Source: an uncultured Spartobacteria bacterium
GTDB lineage: Bacteria > Verrucomicrobiota > Verrucomicrobiia > Chthoniobacterales > JAATET01
DNA: 64,000 bases
NCBI GenBank assembly: GCA_937901895.1
Contig: CALGTD010000159.1
Span: 1 to 64,000 of the forward strand
Reading direction: 5' to 3'
Shown: positions 34,429 through 44,095 of the stretch, in pieces
Layout of the letters: every line of letters begins with the position of its first letter
How positions within the stretch are numbered: position 1 is the stretch's first letter
Program-made: the position numbers and the translations under genes
The notes under the pieces: model-generated
Seen by the model: only the letters and a program-made list of their open reading frames with translations
The model's database searches: none
Told to the model about the DNA's origin: nothing

Positions 34429-35379
34429 ATGAAATTCCATCCCATCAACACCCGGCGCATCGTAAACGTGGGGAAACGGACGGCCGCCCTTGCGGCGATC
34501 GCCGGCACATTCGCATTGCATCCCACGGCATCGGCGCAGTTGATCTTCGCGGACTCGTTCAACGTCACCGACGGCTTCTCCCCAAGCACAGGCTTCGGAA
34601 GCAACGGCGTGAATTACGAGATTGCCTCGCGCCTCTCCGGCCTCGCGTTCGATCAGAACCTCGGAATGACCATCCGCCAGAACACGGTCCCCACCCCGAT
34701 CCGCGGCGCGATCCAATACAGTATCGCGAACAACCAGCTTCAGATCCTGGAAGGCGTGAACTCCGGTGGTTTCCAGTATTCAGCCGATGGCGGCGCGACC
34801 GGGTTCAACTTCGGCAGTTTCCTCGAGGGAAAGACCTACGAGATCAAAATCACCATGACCCTCGGTGAAACCGAGAACACCACCCGCCGCATGACGTTCT
34901 TCATGACCGACGTTGCGTCTCCGCCCGGAGGTGTCGCGGCTTCGAACTACGGCGTCCAGCTCGTGTCGAACGCCACCGGCGGCGGTCCTATGTCCATCTA
35001 CGAGCGCATCTCCGTCGCAGGAAGCCCGACCGGGGAGGCGATCAACCGGTCCGTCTTCACCGATCTGGATTTCAATACGCCCGTTCAGCTGCGCCTCGTG
35101 ATCACTGACAGTGCAAACTACGAGCCCGGCGTCTACGAGTCGACCTACGAACTGTTCGTCAACGACACCTTCGCGACGACGGGCAACTTCCGATTCAACG
35201 ACTCCGAGCGGTATCTGATCTTCGACATCGCCCAGAATGCCGGTCCGGGCTACTACGACGACTTCTCGGTCACCGTCGTTCCCGAACCGTCCACCCTGGC
35301 TCTCGCCATGCTCGGCCTGCTCGCCGGGATCGTCTTCCATCGCCGCTTCGGCGCCCGTCGCACCGTCGCGGCCGGCTAG
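34429..35379 (+). CDS. PEP-CTERM sorted exported protein
   Basis: The 316-residue protein has a signal peptide (TAALAAIAGTFALHPTASAQ) and ends VVPEPSTLALAMLGLLAGIV then FHRRFGARR. The mature domain begins LIFADSFNVTDGFSPSTGFG and includes FNFGSFLEGKTYEIKITMTL and YYDDFSVT, a lectin- or concanavalin-like beta sandwich by appearance. The same domain forms the N-terminal third of the next gene (35475), so the two arose by duplication. Confidence 0.9.
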   Translation: MKFHPINTRRIVNVGKRTAALAAIAGTFALHPTASAQLIFADSFNVTDGFSPSTGFGSNGVNYEIASRLSGLAFDQNLGMTIRQNTVPTPIRGAIQYSIANNQLQILEGVNSGGFQYSADGGATGFNFGSFLEGKTYEIKITMTLGETENTTRRMTFFMTDVASPPGGVAASNYGVQLVSNATGGGPMSIYERISVAGSPTGEAINRSVFTDLDFNTPVQLRLVITDSANYEPGVYESTYELFVNDTFATTGNFRFNDSERYLIFDIAQNAGPGYYDDFSVTVVPEPSTLALAMLGLLAGIVFHRRFGARRTVAAG

Positions 35380-35393
35380 CTTCCTGTTGTGAC

Positions 35394-35429
35394 CCGGGAC
35401 GTCCGTGCTTGGGGGTTCGGACGTCCCGG
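35394..35429 (+). terminator. Hairpin between the two paralogous PEP-CTERM genes
   Basis: CCGGGACGTCC (35394-35404) pairs perfectly with GGACGTCCCGG (35419-35429) across a 14-base loop, just after the stop of the first gene. No T-tract follows, so termination is likely but unproven. Confidence 0.55.
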
Positions 35430-35474
35430 TCGCTCCGGTCCATCCGGTCGGCGCGATTCCGACCGACTTCGCCC

Positions 35475-38021
35475 ATGCAACGTTGTTCGATTTTATCTGC
35501 CGGCAATGATTCGCCTCCCTCGCAGAACCCCCATTCGAAGCAGCGCCTGCTGATCACCGCCCTCCTTGCGATCACGGTCGCGTGCAGCAGCGCGACTGCG
35601 GCGGATCTGATCCTTTCCGACAACTTCGACGTCACCGGTGGAAACTCGCCCGGCACCGGTTTTGGAAACAACGGCGTCAACTACCAGATCGGCTCCCGAC
35701 TGGATGGCCTTGCGTTCGACGAAAACTCCGACCTCCGGCTCCTCTACACGACCACAGGCAAACCCGCGAGCGCCTACAGCATCCTCGACAACCAGCTGCA
35801 CATTGCCGACGCCGCGAATTCCGGTGCGTTCCAATATTCCGCCGACGGCACGACCGCGTTCAACTTCGGGTCCTTCCTCGAGGGGCAGACCTACGAGATC
35901 AAGCTCACGATGACTCTCGGCGAGATGGAGAATACCAGCCGGCGCATGTCCTTCATGATCGCCGACTCCGCATCGCCGGCGGGAGGCGTCGGCGGCGCCA
36001 ACTATGGTTTCCAGATCGCATCGAACGCCTCCAGCGGAGGAACAATGTCCGTCTTCGAGCGTCTCTCCGCCGCAGCGAACCCCGGTCCCACCGCGATCAA
36101 CCAGTCCGTCGCCACCGGGCTACCTTTCGATGAGCCGATCGCGTTCCGACTGGTCATTACGGACAGCTTCAACTACGCGCCGGGCGTCTACGAATCGACC
36201 TACGAGCTGTTCGTCAACGACACCTCCGTAAGCAGCGGCAACTTCCGTTTCAACAACGGCGGCCGCTACCTCATCTTCGATGTCGCGCCGAATTCCGGCC
36301 CCGCGCGCTACGACGACTTCTCCGTGACTTCCTCCGGCGGAGGCGGGGGTTCGGGAATCGTGAACTGGACCGGTCAGGACGGCTCGTGGACCACCGCGGG
36401 CAACTGGCAGGACAACACGCCTCCCGGAGCTTCAAACAAGGCGAACATCGCCAATGGCGGCACGGCCCGCATCGCCGCCGAAGAATCCGTGATCGTCGAT
36501 GAACTCCAAGTCGGCAACGGGCAGGCCAGCGGTGGAGCAACTGTGGGCTCGGGATCCGTGGAAATGACCGGCGGATCCCTGAGGGCGGTCACACGTCTGG
36601 CCGTCGGCAGGGCGGGAGGCGATGGCGTGATGAATGTCACGGGCGGACTGGTCACCGCCGGACTTGTCGTCATCGGCGACGGAGCAGGCGCAGACGGTCA
36701 GTTCTCCCTGGGTGGAAACGCTTCCCTCATCACTTCGGCCGCCGCCGGGATCACCCCCGAGGTGCAGATCGGGGTGAACGGCGGCACGGGCCGGCTCGAC
36801 GTATCCGGGTTCGCACAGATCTCCGTTCCCCAGGGCCTTCAAGTGGGCGTTGGCGCCGGCAGCGTAGGCACGGCGGTATTCTCCGGAACGTCCACGAGCC
36901 GCTTCAACACCCTTTCTCAAATCGGAAATGGCGGCACGGGAGTCATGACCGTCCGCGACGACGCATCCGTGATCTTCAATGGGGCACTGCGCGTCGGAAA
37001 CACAAGTGCCGGCACGCTGAACATCGAGTCCGGCTACGTCGCGGTCGAAGGAGCCATCGCCATCGGCCGCACAGGCGGGGGCCATGGCATTGTGAATCTT
37101 TCCGGCGGTTCGCTCGTCCACACAGGCTCCGGCGGCATCTCCAGCGGCACGAACATCACGATGGGCGCGGTCGGCGCCGGGAATACCGCCACGCTGAACC
37201 ACACCGGCGGCGTTTTGATCAACGACGCCGCCGAACTCTGGATCGCCGAGGACAACACCGCGACGGTCAATGCCTCGGGCGGACAAGCCTACCTCTCCAC
37301 CGTTCGCATCGGCTTCCGTCCCGGTTCGAACGGCACGTTGAACATCAGCAACACCGCGGACTACACCGCCACCAACGTCTTCCTGTCGTCCAACGGCGCG
37401 GCCGGCGGAGGCACGGGCGTCCTAAATCTGAACGGCGGCACGCTCCGCGCGAACTCGATCCAGGAGGGGCCCGGAGACGCCGGAACGGTAAACTTCAACG
37501 GTGGCCGCATCGTAGCCCGCACCGCGAATGCGAACTACTTCAGCAGCTTCGAGAACGCCGACCTGCGGATGCTGGCTGGCGGCCTCGTATTCGACACGAA
37601 TGGATACGCCATCACGATCACGCAGGCCATCGCTGGCGCAGGAGGTCTTACCAAAACAGGCAAGGGCACGCTGACCCTCTCCGGCGGGGCCGCCTATCAG
37701 GGCGACACGGTCGTCGAGGACGGCGTCCTTCTTCTCACGCAGCCGATCCTGTTTGATCTCGCCAATGTCCGGATCTCCGGCGACGGACGGCTGCAGCTCG
37801 CGGCCTCGGGTCAGGTGGATACCGTCGGCGCGCTGTTCCTCGACGGCGTGATGCAGGACGCGGGCACATGGGGTTCCATCGGCTCCGGCGCGCAGCACGA
37901 AACCGCATTCCTGCTCGGCAGCGGCATGCTGCTCGTCACCGTGCCCGAACCCGCAACAATCCTTCTCCTCCTGAGCGCCGGCCCGCTCGTTTTCCTCGTC
38001 GCGAAACGACGCCGCGCCTGA
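35475..38021 (+). CDS. PEP-CTERM protein with duplicated N-terminal domain and beta-repeat passenger
   Basis: The 848-residue protein has a signal peptide (LLITALLAITVACSSATAAD). Residues about 45-285 repeat the domain of the neighbouring protein (LILSDNFDVTGGNSPGTGFG, FNFGSFLEGQTYEIKLTMTL). After a Gly-rich linker come beta-solenoid repeats with recurring GNGGTGVMTV- and GRTGGGHGIVNLSGGSL-like units. One passenger-type repeat (GLTKTGKGTLTLSGGAAYQG) follows near residue 735. The end has VPEPATILLLLSAGPLVFLV and KRRRA. There is no outer-membrane barrel, so anchoring is by sorting signal rather than autotransport. Confidence 0.9.
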   Translation: MQRCSILSAGNDSPPSQNPHSKQRLLITALLAITVACSSATAADLILSDNFDVTGGNSPGTGFGNNGVNYQIGSRLDGLAFDENSDLRLLYTTTGKPASAYSILDNQLHIADAANSGAFQYSADGTTAFNFGSFLEGQTYEIKLTMTLGEMENTSRRMSFMIADSASPAGGVGGANYGFQIASNASSGGTMSVFERLSAAANPGPTAINQSVATGLPFDEPIAFRLVITDSFNYAPGVYESTYELFVNDTSVSSGNFRFNNGGRYLIFDVAPNSGPARYDDFSVTSSGGGGGSGIVNWTGQDGSWTTAGNWQDNTPPGASNKANIANGGTARIAAEESVIVDELQVGNGQASGGATVGSGSVEMTGGSLRAVTRLAVGRAGGDGVMNVTGGLVTAGLVVIGDGAGADGQFSLGGNASLITSAAAGITPEVQIGVNGGTGRLDVSGFAQISVPQGLQVGVGAGSVGTAVFSGTSTSRFNTLSQIGNGGTGVMTVRDDASVIFNGALRVGNTSAGTLNIESGYVAVEGAIAIGRTGGGHGIVNLSGGSLVHTGSGGISSGTNITMGAVGAGNTATLNHTGGVLINDAAELWIAEDNTATVNASGGQAYLSTVRIGFRPGSNGTLNISNTADYTATNVFLSSNGAAGGGTGVLNLNGGTLRANSIQEGPGDAGTVNFNGGRIVARTANANYFSSFENADLRMLAGGLVFDTNGYAITITQAIAGAGGLTKTGKGTLTLSGGAAYQGDTVVEDGVLLLTQPILFDLANVRISGDGRLQLAASGQVDTVGALFLDGVMQDAGTWGSIGSGAQHETAFLLGSGMLLVTVPEPATILLLLSAGPLVFLVAKRRRA

Positions 38022-38081
38022 CAACCGCCCTGCACGTCCTGCCAATCTGCGATATCGTCCTTCATCCCTGAAACGCCTCGA

Positions 38082-39479
38082 ATGATTATCCAAGCTCTTG
38101 CCGCCGCGATTGCCCTCCCGGTTCTCGCCCAGGCACCTTCCGCTCCCTCGAAACCGAACATCGTGGTCGTCTTCATCGACGACATGGGTTGGGCCGACTT
38201 TTCCTGTTTCGGAAACAAGGACGTGGAAACGCCGAACATCGACGCCCTCGCCGCCGAGGGCATGCGCTTCGAGCAGTTCTGCGTCAACGCCCCGATCTGC
38301 TCGCCGTCGCGCACCGCGCTGCTCACCGGCCAGTATCCGCAACGCTGGAGGATCGACTCTTATCTCGCGAGCCGGAAGGAAAACGAAAACCGCGGCATCG
38401 CGGACTGGCTCGATCCGAACGCTCCGACGCTTGCGCGCGAACTCAAGAAGGCCGGCTATGCCACCGGGCACTTTGGAAAATGGCACATGGGCGGTCAGCG
38501 CGACATTGGCAACGCCCCGCAAATCGCCGACTACGGCTTCCACGCAAGCCTCACGAACTTCGAGGGCCTCGGCCCGCGCGTTCTCGGCATCGGCGATGCC
38601 CACGACGGCTCGCCGCCGCAACGCATCGCACTGGGATCGGACAACCTGGGAAATGGTCCGATCGAATGGGTGGATCGTTCCCAGATCACCGCACGCTACG
38701 TCGAGGGCGCCATCGATTTCATCGACAAGGCCGAGGCCGAAGGAAAGCCCTTCTACGTGAACCTCTGGCCCGACGACGTCCACTCTCCGTTCTTCCCTCC
38801 CGCCGACAAACGCGGCGACGGCTCGAAACGGGATCGTTACCTCGGCGTGCTCGAGACGATGGACGCGCAACTCGGCCCGCTCTTTGACCGCATTCGCAAC
38901 GATCCAAAACTTCGCGACAACACAATCATCCTCGTTTTCTCGGACAATGGTCCGGAGGGAGGGGCCGGTTCGGCGGGACCGTTTCGTGGCGGGAAAGGGC
39001 AGCTCTATGAAGGTGGGGTGCGCTCTCCGCTCGTTGTGTGGGCTCCCGGAGGGATGCCGGCGTCCGCGAAAGGGGACGTCAATCGCGACTCGTTCTTCTC
39101 GAGCATCGATCTCGTCGCATCCCTGCACAAGATCGCCGGCGCACCACCCGCCGCACCGCTGGACGGAGTCGCCCTCCCCGAGGTGCTCCTCGGAAAATCC
39201 ACGGAATCGCGTGGAAAGCCGCTCTTCTTCCGCCGGCCTCCCGACCGCAACTCCGTCGACGGCCGCAAAAACATGCCCGATCTCGCGATGCGCGACGGCA
39301 ACTGGAAACTCCTCTGCGAATACGACGGAAGCCGACCCGAACTCTACGATCTCGCAAAGGATCCCTCGGAGTCCCGCAACCTCGCCGATAAAGAGCCCGA
39401 CCGCGTTCGCAGCATGACCGCCGCCCTTCTCGAGTGGAACCGCTCGCTGCCCCGGGCAAAGGACGATCCCGCGCAATAG
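38082..39479 (+). CDS. Exported FGly-dependent sulfatase
   Basis: The 465-residue protein has a short signal peptide ending VLAQA and the type I sulfatase fold. CSPSRTALLTGQ places the formylglycine precursor at Cys73, the same number as in sulfatase 1. FIDDMGWADF, GHFGKWHMGG and SDNGPE supply further active-site residues. It is closely similar to the protein at 30211 through residue 450 but lacks that protein's C-terminal domain. Substrate unknown. Confidence 0.93.
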   Translation: MIIQALAAAIALPVLAQAPSAPSKPNIVVVFIDDMGWADFSCFGNKDVETPNIDALAAEGMRFEQFCVNAPICSPSRTALLTGQYPQRWRIDSYLASRKENENRGIADWLDPNAPTLARELKKAGYATGHFGKWHMGGQRDIGNAPQIADYGFHASLTNFEGLGPRVLGIGDAHDGSPPQRIALGSDNLGNGPIEWVDRSQITARYVEGAIDFIDKAEAEGKPFYVNLWPDDVHSPFFPPADKRGDGSKRDRYLGVLETMDAQLGPLFDRIRNDPKLRDNTIILVFSDNGPEGGAGSAGPFRGGKGQLYEGGVRSPLVVWAPGGMPASAKGDVNRDSFFSSIDLVASLHKIAGAPPAAPLDGVALPEVLLGKSTESRGKPLFFRRPPDRNSVDGRKNMPDLAMRDGNWKLLCEYDGSRPELYDLAKDPSESRNLADKEPDRVRSMTAALLEWNRSLPRAKDDPAQ

Positions 39480-39486
39480 TCCGCGC

Positions 39487-40359
39487 CTACTCGCCGGGAG
39501 CCCCGGGATCGCCGGTCTCGGGGCGTTCGTCCGGATCGTCCATATCCTCGATCTCGCGGCGAAGCGCCTTCGACGCGAACGGGCGCACGAATCCGTAGGC
39601 AAGGAACAGCACGAACAGCACCGCAGGCATCCACTCCCAGTTCATCGCGGCGAAGACCAGGATCACGATGATCGTGAGAAACTTCGGGATCGACCGCTGC
39701 GTGCGCCAGTTCACCGCCTTGAAACTCGGATAGCGCACGCGGCTGAACATCAGGATCGACAAAAAGACCATCAGCACCGGCAGCGCGAATTTCCACGGGC
39801 CGATCTCCCGCTGCCCCTCGGCCATCCAAAGCATGAACAGCGTCAGCGAAGCGATGACCCCCGCCGCCGCCGGGATGGGAAAGCCTTCGAAATCCTTCGT
39901 CGAGCCTGACGGCTCCGCCGCTGCGAGGCAGTTGAATCGCGCAAGCCTCAACCCTCCGCAGAGCAGATAAAAAAACGCGATCACCCAGCCGGTCTTCGCA
40001 AAATCGCTCAACACGATGTCGTAAACGAGCAGCGCGGGCGCCACGCCGAAGGACACGATGTCCGCCAGCGAGTCGAACTCCCGTCCAAACGCGCTCTCGT
40101 TTCCACCCAGCCGGGCCAGCCGCCCGTCAAGCAGATCGAAGACGCATGCGCCCAGGATGAATGCTATGGCCTCATGATACTTGCCGCTCGCGATCGACTC
40201 TCCCGTGCTCAGCAGCCCTCCCTCGATGATCCGCAGCACCGCCGCGAAGCCGCAGAAAAGATTCCCGGCCGTCATCAGGTTCGGCAGCAGGTAGATCTTG
40301 GGTTCGCTCCGGAACATCCGCCCACTAAAGCACAGCGCCGCTCCGCTGGGGAGAGACAT
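39487..40359 (-). CDS. pssA: CDP-diacylglycerol-serine O-phosphatidyltransferase
   Basis: The enzyme makes phosphatidylserine from CDP-diacylglycerol and serine, the first step to phosphatidylethanolamine. The CDP-alcohol phosphotransferase motif D-G-x2-A-R-x8-G-x3-D-x3-D is complete (DGRLARLGGNESAF, then GREFDSLAD). Several membrane helices follow. From 40359 the protein has 290 residues with GAGAG seven bases upstream; the start at 40317 (MFRSEPKIYLLPN) gives the family N-terminus and is equally plausible. It converges with sulfatase 2. Confidence 0.92.
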   Translation of the reverse strand: MSLPSGAALCFSGRMFRSEPKIYLLPNLMTAGNLFCGFAAVLRIIEGGLLSTGESIASGKYHEAIAFILGACVFDLLDGRLARLGGNESAFGREFDSLADIVSFGVAPALLVYDIVLSDFAKTGWVIAFFYLLCGGLRLARFNCLAAAEPSGSTKDFEGFPIPAAAGVIASLTLFMLWMAEGQREIGPWKFALPVLMVFLSILMFSRVRYPSFKAVNWRTQRSIPKFLTIIVILVFAAMNWEWMPAVLFVLFLAYGFVRPFASKALRREIEDMDDPDERPETGDPGAPGE

Positions 40360-40399
40360 GTTGCGGCTCTCACGCCGCGAACATCGCCCCGGAAGAAAA

Positions 40400-40435
40400 C
40401 CCTCTGATTAGAGGGAAGACAGTTTTTGCAAAACT
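40400..40435. promoter_or_regulatory. Two inverted repeats in the pssA-PEP-CTERM divergent gap
   Basis: CCCTCT/AGAGGG (40400-40415, 4-base loop) is followed by AGTTTT/AAAACT (40421-40435, 3-base spacer), within 20-50 bases of the ATG at 40453. They may be operators or parts of the promoter. Confidence 0.35.
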
Positions 40436-40452
40436 CAATTAGCCTCCGCGCT

Positions 40453-43400
40453 ATGAGAACAAGCAACCTCCCCGCAAAGAGCGCCGGGTTCTGGCGGACG
40501 GTCGGGATCGGCTTTCTGACGGTCGCTCTGGCAGTGCCGAGCCTCCCTGCCATCGAGCGTAACTGGGCGGGCACCTCGGGCGACAGCTGGTTCGTCCCAG
40601 GGAACTGGAATCCCTCCGGCGTCCCGACGGCGAACGACGAGGTCCGGATCGAGGGACTCTCGACTATCGGCTCCGCCGGGGCGGCGGCCTACTGGGTGCG
40701 GGTGGGATATTTTCTGAGTGGCGGATTGAACATCTCCTCCGGCGGCACCCTCACCTCCACGCTGGCCGATATCCACCAAGGGACGGTCAATGTGTCAGGC
40801 AGTTGGTCCACGCAGGATATGGATATCGCGGGCATTCTCGCCGGCGGAAGTGGAACGCTGAACATCCACACCGGGGGAATCGTCTCTGCCGGGATCCTCA
40901 GGGCGGCACAGCCTGTATCGGACGACGTCTACAGCCAGGGCGTGGTCAACGTCGATGGAGGCACCCTGGACACTCAGATCATCAACATGGGAGGAAAGCC
41001 GCGCGGTCTCGCCACCTTGAATGTCACCAACGGGGGCATCGTCACGAGTTCGAACCTGCATTTCGCCGGCACAGACACCGGCCAGACGAACCGGATCACG
41101 GTCAGCGGTGGCGGCTCCTCCATCAGCGCCTCCGAGAGTCTCGTGATCGTCGGCTACAATTCGGCGATTGCCCCGGAACTCAACATCCTGGATGGCGCCA
41201 CCGTCACCGTCGGAGCCGGCACCGGCACGCTCAAGGTGGCCCTTGGGAAGGTGAACATCGGCAATGGCGGCGCGGCTGGAACTCTCTACGCCGGAAAGAT
41301 CGAGAACCACCTCTACGAAACCCCATCGACCGTAAACTTCAATCACACCGGCACGACCACGCTCTCCGCAGATATCACCACGGACATCTCGGTCACGAAG
41401 TCCGGATCCGGCGCCTCGATTCTCACCGGAACGAACACCTACACAGGCGCGACCACGATCAATGCCGGCATCCTGCAGATCGGAAACGGCGGCACCACTG
41501 GCACGCTTGGTTCCGGCGCCGTGACCAACAACGGCACGCTCGTGATCGATCGCTCCAACGATCTCACGGTCGCGAACACAATCACCGGAGCGGGCGGTCT
41601 CACCAAGTTCGGCGCGGGCAGGCTGACTCTCACCGGCACCAATTCCTACAACGGGCCCAACGCAATCTTCGGCGGCGGTGTGGAGTTTTCCTCCGCAAGC
41701 AGCCTCGGCTCCGGAAGCATCGCCATCCACAGCGGCGCGACCCTTCGCTGGGGCGCCGGAAACACCGCGGACATCTCGTCACGTCTCACGGCCATCGACG
41801 GGGGTGCCACCTTCGACACCAACGGGAACGACGTATGGTTCACGAGCGGGGTGTCGGGGACCGGCGGCATTACGAAAACCGGCGCCGGCACGCTGACTCT
41901 CGACGCCCCCAGCAGCTACACCGGGGGCACCACGATCAGCGAGGGAACTCTCCACATCGGCACCGCCGGCTCCATCGGCGCGGGCAACGTGGTCAACAAC
42001 TCGGCACTCGTGGTGACGCACGCCTTCACGTCCACCACCATGGGCAACAACATTTCCGGAACCGGCACGCTGACCAAACGCGGCAACGGAACGGTGATCC
42101 TTTCCGGCACGAATACCTATACCGGAGACACCCGGGTCGAGGCGGGGACGCTCACGATCTCGGGTTCGACGAACACGGGCGGCGGAGACCTCTACGTCGG
42201 CTACAACGGCAGCGCCGGTCTCGCCATCAACTCCGGCGCCAGTCTCACCACCGATTTTGCCTACCTCGGCCGGTTCGATGGCGACAACGGCACGGCGAAC
42301 GTCTCCGGCACATGGACCGCTCCGGGCATCACGATCGGATACTCCGGCAGCGGCACGCTCAACCTCCTCGAGGGAGGCGTCATCAATGGGAACATCGTCA
42401 TGGGAAGCTTCGGACCATCCGGTGTTCAGAACATCCTGAACATCGGCACCGGCGGCGCAACCGGCATCCTCAACGCATCGACGATCTCCGGGGGCACCCG
42501 CGGCGGCACCGTCAACTTCAACCACAGCGGATCCTTCTCCACCGGCGCAGGCGTCAGCGGCAACCTGGCGATCATACACTCCGGCTCGGGCACCACCACA
42601 CTCTCCGGAGTGAACACCTGGAACCGCGGAACAACAATCAACAGCGGAACCCTCGTCGCCGGTTCCTCAGGGGCTCTTCCGAACAACACCGCCTACGTGG
42701 TCAATGGCGGCAAGCTCGATCTCGCATCCGGCCCCACACTCCTGACCATGTCGAGCCTCAGTGGAACGGGCGGTCAGATCGTCATCGGGGGGAAAAACCT
42801 CGCGGTCGACCAGGCCACATCGACGACGTTCGACGGCGACATCTCCGGCACAAATGGCCATTTCCACAAACAGGGCACTGGCATCCTCACCCTGAGTGGA
42901 ACGATTGATCTGGGGCGAAGCTTGGGCATTTCGGGTGGCCAGACGATTGTCAACGGCGGCACTCTCATCGTCGACGGATCCCTGAAAACCCTCGGCGTCC
43001 ATGTCGGCGAAAACGGGTCCACGGGCACGCTCGTCGTCAACGGCTCGGTCACTGCGGATTCGTTCCTCACCGTCGGTGACAACACCGGTGCGCCCACCAC
43101 TGGCGGCACGGGCACCCTCACGATCGGGAATGGAGGCGTCGTCACCCTCGGGTCCGGAGCGAAGCTCACCGTGGGATGGACCAACGCCATCGGCACGCTC
43201 AACCTCGAATCGGGCGGCACCCTTCGGATGGGCGGCGCCGACGGCATCCAGAAAGCCCCATCCGGCACCGCTACGGTCAACCTTTCCGGCGGAACCATCT
43301 CCGTCGTGAACTCCGCGCTCTCCACGAGCCTCCCCATGACGCTGAGCAACCAGTCCACCATCGACACGAACGGCCACGGCGCCGTCCTCAGCGGCACTCT

Positions 43401-44010
43401 CTCCGGCGACGGCTCCCTTGCGAAAACCGGGACGGGCGAACTCGTCCTCTCCGGCGAAAATACCTACACCGGTCAAACGACGGCGGAGGCGGGAACCCTT
43501 CGTGTCGATGGCAGTCTCGCAGGCGGGGTCTCTGTGTTTTCCGGCGCAGCACTGTCCGGCGGAGGTTCCGTTGCCGGACCGTCGGAAATCCACGGCATCC
43601 TTTCGCCCGGAGGCATCGACGAGGCCGGCCTGCTGACGTTCGGCGGCGACCTCACGCTCGACTCCAACAGTCACACGGACATCCACATCGGTGGCCTCGA
43701 TCCCGCGGACTTCGACCGAACCTTCATCGGCGGACTGCTCGACTACGGCGGCACGCTTCACATCTCGCTCATCCACGGCTTCATGCCTCAGATCGGCGAT
43801 TCCTTCAGGATCTTCGACGCGGCAAACGGGGTCGTCGGCACATTTACAGGCATCAGCATCTCGGATCCCGGACTCGTCGTCAGCTTCGACTACGCCACCG
43901 GCACCCTCACGGTCGTCCCCGAACCCTCGAGCTACGCCCTCAGCGTCGTGGGACTCCTCACCGCGGTGCTGATCCGGCACCTCCAAAAGCGCCGCCGTTC
44001 CGAGATCTGA
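40453..44010 (+). CDS. Large PEP-CTERM protein with autotransporter-type beta repeats
   Basis: The 1185-residue protein has a signal peptide ending PSLPA, then NWAGTSGDSWFVPGNWNPSG, a common start of such beta-helices. Many repeats of the passenger-associated type follow: TKFGAGRLTLTGTNSYNGPN, TKTGAGTLTLDAPSSYTGGT, TKRGNGTVILSGTNTYTGDT, AKTGTGELVLSGENTYTGQT. It ends VVPEPSSYALSVVGLLTAVL then KRRRSEI. The barrel domain of type V autotransporters is absent. A surface adhesin or filamentous wall protein is the likeliest role. Confidence 0.92.
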   Translation: MRTSNLPAKSAGFWRTVGIGFLTVALAVPSLPAIERNWAGTSGDSWFVPGNWNPSGVPTANDEVRIEGLSTIGSAGAAAYWVRVGYFLSGGLNISSGGTLTSTLADIHQGTVNVSGSWSTQDMDIAGILAGGSGTLNIHTGGIVSAGILRAAQPVSDDVYSQGVVNVDGGTLDTQIINMGGKPRGLATLNVTNGGIVTSSNLHFAGTDTGQTNRITVSGGGSSISASESLVIVGYNSAIAPELNILDGATVTVGAGTGTLKVALGKVNIGNGGAAGTLYAGKIENHLYETPSTVNFNHTGTTTLSADITTDISVTKSGSGASILTGTNTYTGATTINAGILQIGNGGTTGTLGSGAVTNNGTLVIDRSNDLTVANTITGAGGLTKFGAGRLTLTGTNSYNGPNAIFGGGVEFSSASSLGSGSIAIHSGATLRWGAGNTADISSRLTAIDGGATFDTNGNDVWFTSGVSGTGGITKTGAGTLTLDAPSSYTGGTTISEGTLHIGTAGSIGAGNVVNNSALVVTHAFTSTTMGNNISGTGTLTKRGNGTVILSGTNTYTGDTRVEAGTLTISGSTNTGGGDLYVGYNGSAGLAINSGASLTTDFAYLGRFDGDNGTANVSGTWTAPGITIGYSGSGTLNLLEGGVINGNIVMGSFGPSGVQNILNIGTGGATGILNASTISGGTRGGTVNFNHSGSFSTGAGVSGNLAIIHSGSGTTTLSGVNTWNRGTTINSGTLVAGSSGALPNNTAYVVNGGKLDLASGPTLLTMSSLSGTGGQIVIGGKNLAVDQATSTTFDGDISGTNGHFHKQGTGILTLSGTIDLGRSLGISGGQTIVNGGTLIVDGSLKTLGVHVGENGSTGTLVVNGSVTADSFLTVGDNTGAPTTGGTGTLTIGNGGVVTLGSGAKLTVGWTNAIGTLNLESGGTLRMGGADGIQKAPSGTATVNLSGGTISVVNSALSTSLPMTLSNQSTIDTNGHGAVLSGTLSGDGSLAKTGTGELVLSGENTYTGQTTAEAGTLRVDGSLAGGVSVFSGAALSGGGSVAGPSEIHGILSPGGIDEAGLLTFGGDLTLDSNSHTDIHIGGLDPADFDRTFIGGLLDYGGTLHISLIHGFMPQIGDSFRIFDAANGVVGTFTGISISDPGLVVSFDYATGTLTVVPEPSSYALSVVGLLTAVLIRHLQKRRRSEI

Positions 44011-44095
44011 CCCGGCATCGAGCCCAGGTCGATTCCACCCGGCATCCCTACTTTCTCACCCACATCCCAGTCCGGAAACCCAACTTTTGCACACC

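Noticed and set aside
37422..39602. Minus-strand open frame of 726 codons
   Set aside because: It is antisense to the end of a PEP-CTERM gene and all of sulfatase 2; the sulfatase motifs on the plus strand decide the matter.
40803..42908. Plus-strand frame of 701 codons rich in His and Arg
   Set aside because: It is another frame of the beta-repeat gene at 40453; its regular pattern comes from the repeats of the true frame.
40453..44010. Regular short repeats that might suggest a CRISPR array
   Set aside because: The repeats are imperfect, in frame and encode beta-strand units; there are no constant repeats with unique spacers and no cas genes.
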